In this document: positions 10,605 through 23,962 of the stretch, one piece after another | Position numbering within the stretch: position 1 is the first letter of the stretch | Layout: each line of letters starts with the position of its first letter | Assembly: GCF_028453695.1 (NCBI RefSeq) | Contig: NC_135781.1 | Span: 32,587,483-32,651,482 of the forward strand | Reading direction: 5' to 3' | DNA from: Augochlora pura | Taxonomy: Eukaryota > Arthropoda > Insecta > Hymenoptera > Halictidae | Length of the DNA: 64,000 bases | The notes under the pieces: generated by a model | The model's database searches: none | What the model saw: the letters and a program-made list of their open reading frames with translations, nothing else | Told to the model about the DNA's origin: nothing | Program-made: the position numbers and the translations under genes

Positions 10605-12045
10605 CGAAATACTATAGGAATACGTAGCATAAGCGATGGAGTCGCGACAGCGTAGAAATACCCGGAAGTCTGAATAGTTAGCCCTGTTGCTATAGCATCT
10701 CGTAATCATTATTAAAGTTCGCGCTCTATTCTCGGCTTGCGTTTCCCGTGTGCGTGCCGGCGCACGCTTGGTAAATCATTATTAAAGCCACTATTCTGAC
10801 CGGTCGCGCGCGCGCGCTCGAGCCGAGAGTGACACAACTGGGACGTGCCCGTATCTCCTGTGTGTATGGACGCCAGATGAAAAACTACTAGGGCGGGGGG
10901 GAAAAAGTTAAACGGCTTAATGGAATTTACGTAACTTCGTAGGGATCGGGCTTTTCTTTCAGCCGGTATTGTCCCGCGCGTATAAAACGCTAGCCGCGCG
11001 CGATACGCCCGTATACGGGACGGGGGAAGGGAAAAAAGGAAAGTTACTTGTTGTTCCGCAGTTTAACGTCCCATACAGACGGCCAACTTTCCGGAACGTA
11101 TCGTCCGACAACGGCAAATATTATTCGGAATAACAACTGATCAAATTTAAAACGTCTCCCGAGGACATAACCTCGGAGATTGGAGCGTTGATTCGACCCA
11201 GGAATTGCTGCATTTGTTTCAATTATTATAGATAAAATATAGGTATGTCTAGTGTTAATTGATTGTGGATTTTATAGTGACGGATGGTGGAATGTTGTTT
11301 GATTTTATTGATAGAAGGATAGGTTAATTTCTTAGGATATAGGTTAGGATAGCTTACTTCTTTTTATGGGTTGGATTTTTATAAGGAAGCAGATGTTTTT
11401 GTGATAGTTAGGCACACGGTGTATTTAGCTTAAGATCTTGTTTTCTAAGCAGGTCTGCATCGATCAGTATAAAGCTTTCATGATTCCGTGAAGGAAGGGT
11501 GATTATAAGAAAATGGAGCTTATGCGAGCCACAGCTAGCTCCTCTGTCATTATCTCGTACGTATTGAACATGGCCTATGGATGTTTATTCATTTAGATCG
11601 CTTCAGGTCAGAAAAGGAGAGACAAACTTCTAAACTGTGATCCATAATTATGAGCTTCGTAATAGAATTTTGATTAATTAATGTACTGAGTAATGAATAT
11701 CTTGAGTAAAAAATATTTCGAATAACAAAAACTGCATGCGATATTTCTGAATTTTTGAAACAAAAGACCCGCTAAAAAATGAAAAGATAAACCATTTTTA
11801 ACATTTTTTACCACCTCTACAACTCATTAAAATTGCTATAACAAAAATACAATTTCATAAAACTTTCATCCCTCAGAATTAAATTACACGAATTTTATTT
11901 AGCAGAAAGTATACCGCAGTCCAGTCGCGACATCTCGCGACCGAAACAGTTTCTCAAGAAAGCAGAATAACGACGAGATGAAAATCATCGTCGCTCGTCT
12001 CGTTGCTATAATGAAACTCATTTATCAAATAGTTCAGGTAGCCGT
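10605..12045. other. Non-coding stretch with two small repeats
   Basis: A 14-bp direct repeat (aatcattattaaag) lies at 10704 and 10774. Between them is a perfect 6-bp hairpin (GCGTGC CGGC GCACGC) at 10752-10767. A (CG)n-like run lies near 10805-10817. The remainder to 12045 is AT-rich without features. Confidence 0.5.
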
Positions 12046-12393
12046 TCACTCGATGAAATTTCTATCCGAATAAAAATAATACTGTCCGCTTTCATTAATC
12101 ATTCGGCGACCTAAATTTTTAGCTTCCACGTGTATAATATATGCCTTGCGTTCGCGGACACGCGCGTCTAATTCATGGTCCGCGGACATCTGACATTTAA
12201 TTAACTCGAATAACGCAATCGCCTTAAAATGGGATATCGAAACATATGGCACTTGAATGGTTGAAAGACGACCGTCAAGAAGATGCTTCAGCATATTTGG
12301 AAACAGGTAATTAAAAAGATGACACAACTCTCGCGAACAGCTACATACCGGGTGACTCGTTTCAATAGGAGTTGCTTCTAAATAATTCACGAT
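12046..12393 (-). other. Open frame of about 115 codons, possible exon or gene relic (unconfirmed)
   Basis: The minus-strand frame has balanced amino-acid composition (for example SCSRELCHLFNYLFPNMLKH), unlike the low-complexity frames elsewhere. Its first codon is GTG, not ATG. It lies a few bases after an acceptor-like sequence, gaagtctttttcag. I see no clear donor at its end and no recognisable domain. An open stretch on the + strand at 12228-12305 is followed by gtaatt. Chance is the simplest explanation in 64 kb. Confidence 0.2.
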
Positions 12394-14443
12394 ACTGAAA
12401 AAGACTTCAGAAATTAAATTTATAACATCTCGTAATTATTAACATTTTTATAACATAAGAAATATAAGTACACTTTTCATATTTTTAATTTCAATTATTC
12501 TTTCTTAAATTCCGAAAAATATCCTAAAGAAATTCGATTACTTATTCTTTCTTAAATCATAAAAAATATTCCGAACAAGCGTATCTTACATTGATACGAT
12601 TCCCGTGAAAATCAACGCGGCGCCGTGCCGTTCCCGGTTCCCCGTAGCACGGCAACACTGTAATTTCTTTCAGAATCTGCAAAAATGTCTCTCGCGACTA
12701 ACCGGGAGTTTCTCAGCGATAATTAGGCAGCGGGGCTTCTCGGACGTATTTCCAAAGAGCCCATACAGTATTTATGGCCGTTTTAATGCTCGACGGGAAT
12801 AAAAAAGTCGAGGATTATCCGCGTCCGCCGTCCCGCCCGTCACCGTGGAACGTACGATAGGTGTAATTTATGTCGCGGAATTATGAACGCGTTTTATTCA
12901 CGCGAATGCAACGTCAAAGAAACTCATAAGAAGCTTCAAACCACTCTCATAGTTTTTCCTTTTACCGTGAAAAGAGAGAAAGCGGGAAAGAAATAGAGAA
13001 AGAGAAAAAGAGGAGAGAGAGGAAGAGAGAGAGAGGGAGAGGAGCAGAGAGAAGAGCAACTCGACTGCCGCCGGCAGATTCGAGTCAAATACTTTACATT
13101 TCTTTTGACTCCGTGAGATTTGCTTTACTTAATCCGCGCTGCGCTCCCAGGCTCTAATTATGCGTCGCTCGGTCCCACGGCAAACAGGGAATATCATGGC
13201 GGACGGCGAGGATGAGTTTCGGTAGACAACCGAAGAAACGCGTATTCAATATTCTTTGATCGCAATAAGAGCCGTTCGAACGCTCTCGTCTTCGATATCC
13301 GCAGTCTTCTTCGCTCGACTGCGAGCCGCGTTTTTTTTTTCCCCCGCACCGTTTTACCACTGCATTCACCATCTTGGATATTAAAACTTGCAAAACAATC
13401 GCGAACCAGGGATGAATAGACCGCCGCGCGCTCGAGCAACCGACTTGACGGCCTGAACATTTTTCGAATACACGCGACCGTGGTATCGTTAGTCTCGCGT
13501 TGTTCCTTGGGAAAATTCTGTCGAAAAAAGGAGATCACCGTTTTGACAGCACGTGACAGATGATGCTGGCGTGTTTGTCGCGTGGACGTTTCGGGGAACA
13601 ATAACGGGCCGGGAAGCTGCGCGATGATAGAACGCGTTCAACGCCGTGTCTACGTTTATTTACTTATTCGCGCGGCTACCTCGCGGTGGAGAACTGTTGT
13701 ATTTTATAGTTTCTATTATTTCGTTTTACTATAGTCTGTGTACCAGACCAGTTAGAATATATATTATTAGTTGGAATATTATCGTTTTGAAATTGTTAAG
13801 GTTATAGCAGTTTTAGCGTACTCGTGCAAAATTCTTTGCAGCACAGTTGCGTTTGTAGGATATTTTTAAATTGACAATGCAATGATAGTAATAATCATAA
13901 TTTAATAATAATCTCAATAATTTCATCGCACTCCTGCAACAATGATTTATTTGTCACATTCAAAGCACAGTCGAGATGGAACACGAAAGTTTCCGCGCAA
14001 TACGATCCTAACCTTATCCTCGCAAATGATTGTTATCGATCATGCTCGGAAACATTCCACCGTAAAAACTAAAATATAAATTTTTCCATAGAAACGACAA
14101 ACCGGACTTTGCCATGGCCGTGCTCGAAAAACACGAGAACCCGTGTCCCGATTCTCAATGTCGAACGCCGAGACGCGGTAGCCTTTCAAATTTCGTCCAT
14201 ACGGTCCGGAGGAGCATGATAGCGGCTACAAAACTTATCGGGCGCGAGTGTACAATGTAAAACTTCGACCGCGCGGGTTTCGCGTTCGCTCTTCGGAACG
14301 AGAATGATTGAAGTTTTGCCGGAACTTCGGCCGCGAGGACCGGCGATTTTCGGACCGAATGCAAATTCCGACGCTCCCGGAATCGTTATCGGTCATGCAA
14401 ATCACGTGGAATCGACGCCCGGCTTCTGAATTTATTCGTTATT
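12394..14443. other. Non-coding stretch with one purine tract
   Basis: Purine-rich GA sequence lies at about 12968-13057. Overlapping minus-strand frames at 13154-13601 have no domain. A T-run of 10 lies at 13331-13340. No gene is supported. Confidence 0.5.
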
Positions 14444-14521
14444 TATTTCTGTTTTTACTTATCTTGTTTTATCTTGTTTTATCGTATTTTATTGTATTTT
14501 ATCTTATTTGGTACATTTTGT
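14444..14521. repeat. TTTTAT-rich low-complexity tract
   Basis: Units of tcttgttttat and cgtattttat repeat without strict period. Confidence 0.7.
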
Positions 14522-14796
14522 GGTTTCTTTAAAGCACGGGGCTTCTTAACCTCACTTTCTTTTTAGTTATCCCTCGTTTAATTACAACGCTCTGGGTTCC
14601 ATAACCTGTTGTGCTTTTACGGGTATAACTAAATGAACTACACGCTGAGCACTATTAAGAACAATATATTTATTATAATATGGTGGACGGATGTGGATTT
14701 TACGAAACACTTGTAATGCAGGACGATCGTTTACGTATCCTTTGTTTCGGTTATGTGGGTATTTTGACGATCCTCATTACCAACACAGTATAAGTT

Positions 14797-14939
14797 ACTA
14801 TTTTATTTTATTTCGTATACGAAGTATTGTTTTATTTTATTTAGGATATAAAGTATTATTTTATTTTATTTAGTATATAAAGTATTATTTTATCTTATGT
14901 AGTATACACAGTACTATTTTATCTTATTCAGTATGAATT
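14797..14939. repeat. 29-bp AT-rich minisatellite, 5 copies
   Basis: The unit attattttattttatttagt plus atataaagt starts at 14797, 14826, 14855, 14884 and 14913. Confidence 0.9.
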
Positions 14940-16254
14940 ACTTTTTTATATCATATTACATACATTCTACTAATTTATATCAAATGACATAAAATAAAAT
15001 AATGTCTTTTAATATAAATTTCTACAAAATCTACTAAAAACAATATTTCATTATTATCCAAAACTATATTACAATTGAATAAATAAAACTTCCAATACCT
15101 TCTCTTATAAACTATATTATTTAGACATCACTATAAAATCAGACCAACAATTTGTCACATTTATAAATATTTTTTAAAACTAACAAGCACATCTCATGGC
15201 TCAACAGCGAAAGCTTCAGAATAATTTTCTCCGCGTCACCGCGATCTCTACAACACTCGAGATCAACGGAACGGAAATAAAATCCAACGACGCGCGATGA
15301 TTTTTCGAAAGCAATTGTCTCGAATAACGAATCCAGGTGCGTATCAATCCCGTCTCTCCGCGTTCCTTTCGCGGAGTCGAAGCCTCGCTCCATTAAAAAA
15401 AAGAAAAAGAGAAGTATCTCCGCGTACTCATCAACGGACGAGTATTCTATGCTCCGTCTCGATTCATTGTTTCATCGGGCGATATAATAAGAAATAATAG
15501 GCGGGCTCGTTTAGTTATTCGAAAAAATACCCGGTACATGATCCTCGAGGATCGTGGCAAGCGCGCGCGCGCGAGCGCTAAAAGTAATCTTCAGAGGAAC
15601 GGAACGGAAGTGTCTCTAATCATTTCAGAGAAGAGAAAGAAGAAGAGAGATGGAGAAAAAGTGTGAGAGTGAGAGGGGGGGAACTATTGAATCGTTGGAT
15701 CGTTTCACAGCATCCTCATTAAGAATAATCAATACCGTAATATTAACAAATACCCCTTGCGGCTTTGCCGTTCCACACCGTCGGCGGAACACCTTCGCCA
15801 AGAGTATTTCTTCTCTTCCGCGGCGCTCAAAATCAATACGGTCGTTCAGTCAGCTTCGCATAACGTAATTATATATGAAAAGCGGAATGTATTTATCTCC
15901 GGTGGAACAAAGGGTGAACACCAACGGCGAGGACTCCGATGGATATATTATGTATATGTATAGTATATGTAACGCGCTCTATTTTCGACGCACGGCGTTC
16001 AATTTAAAAACCGGCGGGCCACGGAGGAATTATTAAATAACACGGCACGATAGAAAATCGAAATGTAATTTTCATCGCCCAGGTAACGCCACTGCTTCCC
16101 CCACTAGAATGTTCGAATATGTTTATGCGCTTTTTTATTTGGTGAAATTTACGGTCTGAAATATTTTATGTAAGGTTATGTCAGGTTAAAATGTTTTCGA
16201 TATTTTGAGGGTTGGTTGAAGTATTTTTTAGGGGTGGTTGATGTAGAACTGTGC
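14940..16254. other. Non-coding stretch
   Basis: AT-rich to 15200, then mixed. A short (CG)n lies at 15562-15574 and a purine patch at 15627-15681. No supported gene. Confidence 0.5.
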
Positions 16255-16445
16255 TATATACTCAATTTAATGCATTATGTGTTATATTTGTATTATACTA
16301 TATTATGTAATTTTATTTATATTGTACTTTATTATATAATTATATTTATATTCTACTATATTTTATAATTATATTTATATTCGATTCTAGTCTATTATTA
16401 TTTATATTATTCTATATATATATTATATATATAATATTGTTAAAA
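16255..16445. repeat. AT-rich low-complexity block
   Basis: Repeated units near ttatatttatattctactat, with no clean period. Confidence 0.65.
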
Positions 16446-16978
16446 ATATAATTGCAAAAATGACAGAGAATTTTGTTAAAAAATTTCAAGAAAATTCATT
16501 GAAAATTTAATGAAAAGAATTATCGAACCTAGTGGAAAATGCAATCTTTTTCTGTCATCGATTGCCCCATGGTGGTCTCCATCCATCAGTGGGAAAAAAA
16601 TAAAACGGTTTCGATAGGTTTGCGCGGTTTACGTCCAATTATATTTACGGTTGAACATCGAAAAAAAAATTCATGGCCGCGCGAAATCCAATTTGCCGGT
16701 TGTAAGAAAGCCGAGAGGGCGGGGGCGGCAATCGTTTCCTAAAAATATACTTTACCGCCCGCCGTAAAAACCGGAAGCGAACCATTTTTCTCCCCGCCCC
16801 TCTCAAGCCGACGAACTTTCGGAGTCGGCGGCGCCCTTTCGGGGTTTCGCCGGCGTGTTTACAGATCCACTTCGCGGCAACTGGGATTCCATGGGAAATT
16901 TCGAGGGCTGAACAGAGAGGACCATCGATCGCGAGTGGTTGTAGAAACTTGTCGAACGCGTGCTGCTTGACTAAATCG
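16446..16978. other. Non-coding stretch, AT-rich then GC-rich
   Basis: No repeat structure. The minus-strand frame over 16645-17007 is basic and unrecognised. Confidence 0.45.
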
Positions 16979-17276
16979 ATTAATTCGATTTTTGAGTCGA
17001 TTTTCAATTTAATTCGATTTTTCAGTCGATTTTTAAGTCGATTTTTAATTCAATTCGATTTTTGAGTCGATTTTCAATTTAATTAAATTTTGAGTCGATT
17101 TTTCATTTAATTCGATTTTTGAGTCGATTTTCAATCTAATTCTATTTTTGAGTCGATTTTCAATTTAATTCAATTTTCGAGTTGATTTTTAATTTAATTA
17201 GATTTTCGAGTCGATTTTTAATTTAATTCGATTTTTGAGTCGATTTTTAATTTAATTCGATTTTTAATTTAATCTA
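16979..17276. repeat. Minisatellite of about 29 bp, roughly 10 copies
   Basis: The unit is aattcgatttttgagtcgat plus tttcaattt. Copies diverge by point changes (gag/cag, cgatt/aaatt) and lie head to tail. Confidence 0.9.
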
Positions 17277-17340
17277 AACGGCAAACTATCAACAAAACTA
17301 TGCAGAACAATAATTAAATATACCCTCCAAAACTAGCTAT

Positions 17341-17412
17341 AAAATGGAGGACGCTAACGACAAAATGGAGGACTCCCAACGACAAAATGGAGGACTCCCA
17401 ACGACAAAATGG
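17341..17412. repeat. 22-bp tandem repeat, 3.3 copies
   Basis: The unit aaaatggaggactcccaacg plus ac starts at 17341, 17362, 17384 and 17406. Confidence 0.9.
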
Positions 17413-17973
17413 TGTACGCAGCCGATCAAAATCTAAAACAGAGAGCGAAGACCGATTTCGGCAGGTGTTCGCGAAGAAAAGGGAGACCAAGAGAGAGAGA
17501 GAGAGAGGCCGGAGTATTTCATCGGCAAGATTTCCCTCTTGTCAAAGAATGCAACGTCTCCGAGTAATTTAAAGCTTCCGTGGAATTCATAGTGTTCTTC
17601 ATTAGCCCGCTCACTTATCGTCATTACTCTTCGCCGCCGGAGGGGATGCCGAAAATTCGAGGCAGAGCTTCCTACGGCGGGCCTGCAGGATCCTTTGCCG
17701 GCGCGCGCGCGCGGATGGATGGCACCGCCTATTTCGAGTGAAAATCACCGGCCAGCGCGATCCGACCCGAATAAGAAGAAATCGCGCATAAATTAATCCG
17801 AACGATTCCACCTCCGCTCGGCCCCGCGTAGTTTTTCTTCGTCGGACAGGCGGGCGTTAGGGGTGAGGGGCGCGTTAACTGCTCGAGGCGCGCGATTTTA
17901 AAGAAATTAATATCCCGAACCGCGCGCAATACCTTTTAATGCAAAACGTTCGTTTCGATTGTATAATACGTTA
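17413..17973. other. Non-coding stretch
   Basis: A (GA)n of about 18 bases lies near 17489-17506 and a (GC)n at 17700-17711. GC-rich to 17930. No gene. Confidence 0.5.
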
Positions 17974-18195
17974 AATATTACTTCGGAGTTAATATGGAAT
18001 ATCAAGGAATATATTTTGTCTTTGATTAAATAAGTAATATATTAAATTGAGGAACATATCGAGTATATATTTATATATCAGGAACATATTTATATATCAA
18101 ATTGAAGGACATATGTAATATTATTTCGGAATTAATATAAACGACCGAGGAATATATTGTCTTTAATTAAATAAGTGATATATTAAATTGACGTT
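17974..18195. repeat. Spaced direct repeat of about 80 bp
   Basis: Copies at 17974-18055 and 18116-18195 share ggaatatattttgtctttga followed by ttaaataagt and atattaaattga. A degenerate TA-rich spacer separates them. Confidence 0.8.
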
Positions 18196-19724
18196 AAAAT
18201 GCCCATGCGCGAAAATCTAAGCAAAAGATGCGACAGTTTTCTACTCCCTAGCATCGAAGAGGTAAAGAAAGAGTTTTCTAACGCCCCCGGACTGATTAGC
18301 GATGGCTGGGGAGGGAGTGGGGGGTAGAGGAATCGTGACGCGGGGCTGGTCGGTGCAGGTCGGTCGTTGAAAACGCGGTTCGGGTCAAAGGTGGAAAGAG
18401 GACGCGCGGTGGCCGAATCTGGTGGGTTGGCGGCAAGCCATAAACCTTTTCCCCGCGTAATCTGGATGGCTTTATAGATTTCTAATAAAATAATGCATTA
18501 AATCAGGCGCGAGTCGACTGATTGCGCACCGTGCGAATCCGGGGGCGCGCGCGCGCGCGCGCGCGACGAGGAGACCGTCTACGCGTATTGCGGAGTCCTG
18601 CGCGACGTTTACTATCCCCCGTCCGGGCGAACGATCACTAAACGTTAGATGATCTCCCCACATAAACGAAAGAAACAGTCCGATCTCGACGCGCCGACCG
18701 ATCTCCAAATGTTTATTAGCAGATTGTCGACTATATACGCTCGCGACGAAAATCTGGACTTTATACGAGCGAGCCGATTCCCCGGGGACCTTACGAGACC
18801 GTCGCGGAGATAGCAGCTCTTACAACGGTCGCTAGGATCGAAGGAATTTAATGGCCGACCTGGCACCGTAGGTCAAATCACCGGTTCTGCATTTTTTATT
18901 TTATAATTGTCGAAGTTACGAAGCTGTTACTACTAAAAATTAATGACTATTCTTCTCTGTAAAATACTGTTCCAAAATTGCGCGTTTTATTTATCCTTGT
19001 CTCTTTATTATTTTCCTCGTCGATTTCGAGCCTCGGCTATTTTTACATAATTGACACGATCACGGTGTAAACACTTTCGTAAACAGTTACAAGCTGTTAC
19101 AAAGAACATCTCCGCGGATAATTATATCCGCCGTAACCTCATTTCAAACCGCAAATTTACTGTACACGATAAGAGGTTATGTTTCAAGCTTTGTCTAAAA
19201 CCGTTTTGAAAAAATAATTGTGACTTTAAATCCAGAAAATGATTAAAAACGAAGCAATGCTAATCGGCAATCAAATTCTGAAAGAAATCGTATCGCAAAG
19301 AGTCACGGAGGTTAAAAAAGCAATTGCTTATCGTCCAAGCCAATATCACGCGAACCATTTTCCGCTAACAAATCTTCGAATTCTCGATTACCAACGAAAA
19401 TCGCGTCGCTCGCGAAAGTAACTGTCGCAGTTATACAGAAAATCCAAGCGGCAAAGGACTTCGACTAACGGATTCTTTTTCTCTCGTCAACGAGAGAGAG
19501 TTGTTTTTTTAGGGGGGGAGGTAGAAATTCGTCAGTAAGTTCGCCGTTCACGGATTAGACGAAGAGGGTTCTGGTCGTCGTAACGGAGGAGAAGCCGATC
19601 GAGGGGGAGGGGGTGGCTGCCGCGCGAGAGCGAGCGGAATAAATTCTTGCATCAAGATTCAAATAAACGCATTCCGTGCCGCGAGCGAACCCCCGCGTCT
19701 GGATTCGCAATACTGCGATCTGTT
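18196..19724. other. Non-coding stretch, GC-rich left, mixed right
   Basis: A (GC)n run lies at 18545-18565. Other sequence has no repeat. Short open frames (60-80 codons) are unrecognised. Confidence 0.5.
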
Positions 19725-19781
19725 CCCCCCCCCCCCCCCCCCCCCCCCACTCCCTCTCTCCCTCCCTTCCCTCTCTCTCCC
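19725..19781. repeat. Poly-C run of 24 followed by CT-rich tract
   Basis: There are 24 consecutive C at 19725-19748, then ccctctctccctcccttccc. Assembly length may be unreliable. Confidence 0.9.
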
Positions 19782-20136
19782 CCCGTTTCCCGTTGTGTCT
19801 TACTCGCTTCGTGCCGGTCCCTCGGCGCGTTCTTGTTTCTGATCCCGAATAAAATATCCTAAAGGAATCCCGGCCGGATGCGTCTCACACGCGAACTATT
19901 CCTACGCGGCCGGGTTTCGCCGGTGATGCGCGTCGCCCGCCTCTATCGCCGCGAAATCGATTCGCGACACGCGCAGACAAACTTTCGCGGGGCCGTTAAA
20001 AAAACCGCTCGACTCGCGGCATCTGCCAATAAAAAAGCGGGACGGGCCGCGCGAGATCTCGGAGCTGCCGGAGAAATCGACGAGTTTCATTCTTTTGTTG
20101 CGCGTGTTAACAAATTTCGATTTTTTTACGAAGAAA

Positions 20137-20402
20137 ATAGAAGAAAATAAAATAGCTCGAAAAAAGAAGAAAGTTAAATAGGACAAAGTAAAATGGGTCA
20201 AAATAAAATAGGACAAATTAAGATAAATCAAAATGAAATAGGGTAAAATAAAATAGAACAGAATGAAATAGTTAAAAATAAAATAGAGCAGATTAATACA
20301 GATCAAAATAAAGTAGGTAAAAGTAAAATTTAACACAATAAAATAGGAGAAAATAAAATAGAATAAAACAGGATATCACAAAATAAAATACAACAAAATA
20401 TG
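20137..20402. repeat. AAATAAAATAG-type low-complexity repeat
   Basis: Units of 15-19 bp such as aaaataaaataggacaaa repeat irregularly. Confidence 0.8.
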
Positions 20403-20997
20403 AAACAGCGAACGACATTCACCAAAGAAATAAACGCATTGTTCGTGTACAATAAAAATGATTGAATAAATCCTAACTTCCTATAAAAATTCTTTGGGAT
20501 GCTCCCTGAATTTGTTAATAGGTCGCCGAGCGCGTGCCAACAATTTCAGAATTTGTAAAAACGCGGAGGCGAAAGGTTTCGTCGATGTTTTGTTTCACAA
20601 ATATTTGTAAGACTTCGGAACTTCTCTGTGCCTGCATAAACTCTCTCTCTCTCTCCCTCTCTCTCTCGGTTTACCTTTTTATTTTCGTCCACCGATTGAT
20701 TTCCTTTGCCGCGCGCGCTTGCCTTCTTTTAAAGAACTCGCCAAATTCCCCCTCGAAGCGGCGACGGCGCCCCAGGAATGTTTGAGTATCTGTCGAATAA
20801 AACGATCGAGCTAACCGGAAATTATTCCGGCCTTTTTTAAACAATTTCTGTCTGCTGCGCGCGAGTTTACATTTGGAACGTTCCTTTTTTTCAGATATTC
20901 TTTGTTCCGCGAGAGAAATGCAAGGCTGTTTTACTTGTTAGGTTATGTCAGGTTATGTTATTAATCGTATTAAAAGGCCGGGTTTGTTTGGGAATGT
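20403..20997. other. Non-coding stretch with CT microsatellite
   Basis: A (CT)n run with one ccc interruption lies at 20641-20668. No gene is seen. Confidence 0.5.
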
Positions 20998-21128
20998 TTA
21001 TAATATTTATGATATATTTATAGTATATTTATAATATATTTTTAATATTTTTATAGTATATTTATGATATATTTATGATATATTTATTATATATTTATAG
21101 TATATTTATGTTATATTTATAATAATTA
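20998..21128. repeat. AT-rich repeat (tatttatgata units)
   Basis: Units of 11-12 bp, tatatttatgat and tatatttatagt, recur about ten times. Confidence 0.8.
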
Positions 21129-22035
21129 TACTTTAAAAAGGACGATACTACGCGGAATAAAAGATTTAAAGGATACAAGCGTGAAATGCGCGAAAATATC
21201 CTTTCAATTCCATTGAAAAATCACCGATTATTAATCGTCTTTAATCGGCGATTGCCGACGAATTTCATCAATCGATTCATTCGATCGTCGACTTTTCGTC
21301 GCTTAATGCCTTTAATCGTTTTCATCAATCATTCAATCAAAGTGAACATTTTAATCGATCGATGCTCGTCGCAACTAATTTTCGCTAGTTTTCAAAATTC
21401 GTTTCCACTGCGACAAAATAGATATATTTTTAATTAAATTTCAACCTATTCGTTTCGGCATTGTTAATCGAATAACTTGAAAATTGTTCGAGTTAATATT
21501 CGAGCTAATATTCAATTAACAATTTTTAATTAATAATGGAAAGAGTAGATTACGCAAGAGAAGTATAGTAGAAATATTCGTCTACGAATCGAATTATTAT
21601 TGCAGTTCGCCTTCAGCTCCCGATCTTTAGATCCCCTTCAATTGTCAATGTCGTGGGGGAAAGGGTTCACGGATTCAGCCAAACGCCTTCTCGCTCGATC
21701 TAGCACAATTTCAAATGACGTAACTTCAAAGCCGTTTAATCCTCTTAACGAAGCCATACAGAGAGGAGGGAGGAGGGGGGGGGGCAAAGGTATAGTCTGC
21801 CCAGCTCTTGTGCTCGGCATCTTAGCCCTTCGTTATTTTGGCTCTTCCGAAGTTAACCTCAAGAAAGGAGATTGTAAGTTCACGTACATGGACCATCAAC
21901 TGCATCTCGATAGATGCAAACTTTCCCGAACTATGGCCGCCGATTCGTCGTTAACTCGTCCTGGGGGCCAACTTGTTTTAGCTACGTACCGGCGGAGAAC
22001 CGCAGCGTCTGCAAAGAAATAACGAGCTACGCCCT
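21129..22035. other. Non-coding stretch
   Basis: ATCGA- and TTAATCG-rich sequence to 21520. An open frame at 21600-22022 (140 codons) on + has no domain I know and includes a G-run at 21775-21784. Not called. Confidence 0.45.
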
Positions 22036-22049
22036 CCCCCCCCCCCCCC
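22036..22049. repeat. Poly-C run of 14
   Basis: Uninterrupted C followed by tccctccc. Confidence 0.9.
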
Positions 22050-23962
22050 TCCCTCCCGCGCCGCGGATAAAACCTGTGATCGAACGACTAATGGGTAACT
22101 CCGGTAATAACATGTTAACACAAAATTTTCCGATCCGACTTTCAGCGACGACGATGCAAAGAACAGGGCAAACGTGACCCTAACCTATTTATTTCGAAGT
22201 CGAGATATTTATGAGTTTCGCGTTTCGACGCTAGATATATTTTCTGCCGCTTCACCCCTTCTTCGTTAATATTTTTCTATTATTATAAAAATTGCGTTCT
22301 ACAGGTTTTGAGATAATAAAATTATTTACAATATAGAAATGTTGATATTAAAATAGCTAGCTTTGTAATTCTGCAAAATGGAAATAGACGACTTGAAAAA
22401 TGAACGACTCGGTCTCGCGATTTTCTTCGAACGTGAATTTTCTTTACATAACAAATACGCGTGCCGAGTTTTAAACAATCTATAATTATTCATCGATGCC
22501 TGAAGAACGTATAAACATTATTTTACATGCTTACAATGATTTAATAAAAATTTATTCGACTGAACCGAAAGGCAACCCATCGCGATAATTAAATTTCTCC
22601 GCTTAGTCTTCGAACAAGACGCCGTTTAAAAATTTTATCGCAACCGAAACGAACGTCCGAACGAAATTTCGACGTCGCGCGCCCGTTTGCCAATTGCTCG
22701 CTGGCACGCGAGAATTTCGTCGCGCGGAAATACGGTGTCAAGGTTATAGAAATTCGCCGCTCTAGAAGAATACTGTTCAATTTAACAACGAGCAATTAGC
22801 GGCGCAGACTATACCGGAAGCTCAGCTCCGTTATAGCCGGACTCGGTCGCCGTCGATATATTGACAAAACACTTTGCTGACAGATAAGTCCGTGGTAGTG
22901 AAGTGTCTCGAATACCCGCGAACTTCCGAGCCAATGGATGACAGCCACGCTTAGTCACATGACTTACGACGCCCCCGGAACACCGAGACTTCTAACCGCT
23001 AAACTCGCATTCCACCAAGTTCTCTGCCTCTTGTCGGGACCCGACAGTGCCTACTTATACTGCACCTATAGAGCTTTTGCCGAGCTCGGGCTGCAATTTG
23101 AACAATGCGATTATCGACCAAAAACTGAAATTGTAATTGCTGAGAATTTTTATTGCGCAGCGATGACCTCGATTGCGAGAAAATGATTGAGGAAGTTGCT
23201 GAAATACGGAGACGACGTCGATGGAAATAATTTTTAAGTGAACAAACAGTTTCATGTTCAACAATTTTTCTAAAATTAAACTTTGTTGCTATAAACGTTA
23301 TTTTAGAAGGTGACGGAATAATTTTAGCGGTGCCTCACCAATCGAGTGCAAAGGGTTCATTGCTGATTCTCTTATTTTTAGGTTAGACGAACACATACAC
23401 ATATACATATATTGTGTCATCAAATTGTGTTCTTTTTTTGCTTCAATAACCGTCCACATATTACAAATTGTATATATATATATATGTTTTTGATGTCTAT
23501 GAATATATTAAACGCCACGATACACCTATCAGGTAACAACGTATTCGGCCATTAATTAAATGACCGGTCAATGCGCCGGTGTTTAATTATTAGCCGTGCA
23601 ACACGGTCCGAATTATTACATTCATAAATATGTGCATATTACACGGCTAGAACCGTCCCGCGGAGTTACGCGCCCCCTATTTTACGGGGGGGTGGGGGTA
23701 GGGGTCTCATTTTTACGCGGCGAACACGACGACACGATATTTACGGGGGTTAGTTTTTATACGGGACATCAATTTAGCCGATCGGAATTTACGCGGTCGG
23801 CAAATAATGATTTAACGGCGGCTACGCGATTTTCGACATTGTTCCGAACTTCGAGCTTCCCAGAGAATTTAGTAAAAACCTTCGCGTCGACCGTGGAAAC
23901 ATATTGGTACAAATTTAGCGGAAGAAAATATTCGCGACGTAAAATATTCAGGATGTGAAATG
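22050..23962. other. Non-coding stretch
   Basis: A (TA)n lies at 23470-23485. An isolated GTGCAAAGGGTT sequence at about 23347 resembles one end of the TTAA elements. An ATG-started frame at 22938-23186 (82 codons) has balanced composition but no recognisable domain. G-rich patch at 23687-23705. Confidence 0.45.

Noticed and set aside
22938..23186. 82-codon ATG-started frame with normal composition
   Set aside because: No recognisable domain, splice context or supporting motif; a frame of this length is expected by chance in 64 kb.
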